DNA of 64,000 nt. Source: Carallia brachiata (Eukaryota > Streptophyta > Magnoliopsida > Malpighiales > Rhizophoraceae). The position numbers and the translations under genes are program-made. The notes below the pieces were generated by a model. That model was given only the letters and a program-made list of their open reading frames with translations. It did not search any database and was not told the origin of the DNA. Of this stretch, positions 63,381 to 64,000 are shown in pieces (position 1 is the first letter of the stretch; each line of letters starts with the position of its first letter). The stretch lies in NCBI GenBank assembly GCA_021464245.1, contig JADCRB010000111.1, forward strand, positions 434,001-498,000, given 5' to 3'.

Positions 63381-64000
63381 TGGATTCTGCCTCGAGACCA
63401 ATTCTGGGAGGGGCAGACCCATGCATTAAGGGGCGGTGCCGCAAAATACATCATTGACATTCTTGACTTTGGCGTTTGCCAGTGCTCTGTGTCTCACGCT
63501 TGTAAATCTCCCGTTCGTAAAAACCTGAAAGTCGCCCCACAAAAAAACAAGGCTTAACAAGGAAACGAGAATTTCCCACTTTGTACAAAGAAATAAATTG
63601 TGATACTATGTATGAGAGGAATTGTTACTTTAACGAGACCACATAGTTGTAGTGCTTTAGCCTGTATTTAGAAAAAGTCTTAAAAGAGAAAGGAAAGTAA
63701 GGAAGATGATTGTTAAAAGAGAGGAAAATTTTTCATTCTCTTTTGTGTTCGGGAGGAAATGATGGAAGAGGAAAAAATTAAAAATTCTTTATTTGAAAAA
63801 CAGTGAAAAGTGAGGGAGAAGAAAATAATATGTATAAGAATTATAATTTTACCTTCTAAAAAAGGATTATATATTATATGAAAAATATTTGATTTGTGAA
63901 TTAGATATGAAATATTTGTATAAATTTAGTTTAATAAATTTATAATATTTGCATCATTTCTTATTAAAAAATTTAAAAAAAATTGAAAGAATGTAGGCAT

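Larger units (their letters stand above)
61216..64000. other. Intergenic, no gene firmly recognised
   Basis: Begins with the PME 3' region. Contains the weak candidates listed separately (small ORF at 61867-62100 and TATA-like site at 63368-63380). The rest is AT-rich with A runs near 63045-63070. Confidence 0.45.

Overview
The window is nuclear DNA of a flowering plant, most likely a eudicot. It is AT-rich, its genes have GT-AG introns, and the intergenic space carries many non-autonomous DNA transposons and one L1-type LINE. Eight protein-coding loci are recognisable: a DUF952-family gene (4914-6561, minus), an ARF1-type small GTPase (12558-13915, plus), an intronless P-class pentatricopeptide-repeat gene (15431-16933, minus), galactinol synthase (20347-22203, minus), a TVP23/ECHIDNA homologue (27874-30981, plus), two tandem copies of a subgroup-20-like R2R3-MYB gene (36861-38374 and 47382-48728, plus), and a pectin methylesterase (58262-61215, plus). 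Species cannot be named from the sequence alone.

Layout. 0-12 kb: mostly intergenic, with a Mutator-like MITE at 1.7 kb, the DUF952 gene and a fold-back element near 9.7 kb. 12-17 kb: ARF1 and the PPR gene, convergent. 17-27.8 kb: an A-tailed retroposon-like segment, galactinol synthase with an upstream heat-shock element, an LTR-like remnant and a SINE-like segment. 27.8-31 kb: ECHIDNA. 31.6-50.7 kb: a direct tandem segmental duplication (unit A 8.6 kb, unit B 10.5 kb), each unit carrying one MYB gene. Unit B is longer mainly because of a 590-bp hAT-like MITE, a 1031-bp Tourist-like MITE and a 301-bp tandem repeat; MYB copy B has acquired a premature stop. 51.1-56.4 kb: a degenerate minus-strand LINE framed by 14-bp near-identical direct repeats. 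58-61.2 kb: the pectin methylesterase. The rest to 64 kb is intergenic.

Three genes (DUF952, galactinol synthase, ECHIDNA) have otherwise well-conserved exons but need one to three small frame corrections. This could mean residual indel errors in the assembly or genuine inactivation. ARF1, PPR, MYB-A and the pectin methylesterase read cleanly. The genes are independent transcription units, not a cluster. ARF1 and ECHIDNA both act at the Golgi/trans-Golgi network, and pectin methylesterase is a secreted wall enzyme, but their proximity here need not be functional. The galactinol synthase-ECHIDNA neighbourhood resembles the Arabidopsis chromosome 1 arrangement (At1g09350/At1g09330), which suggests conserved microsynteny.
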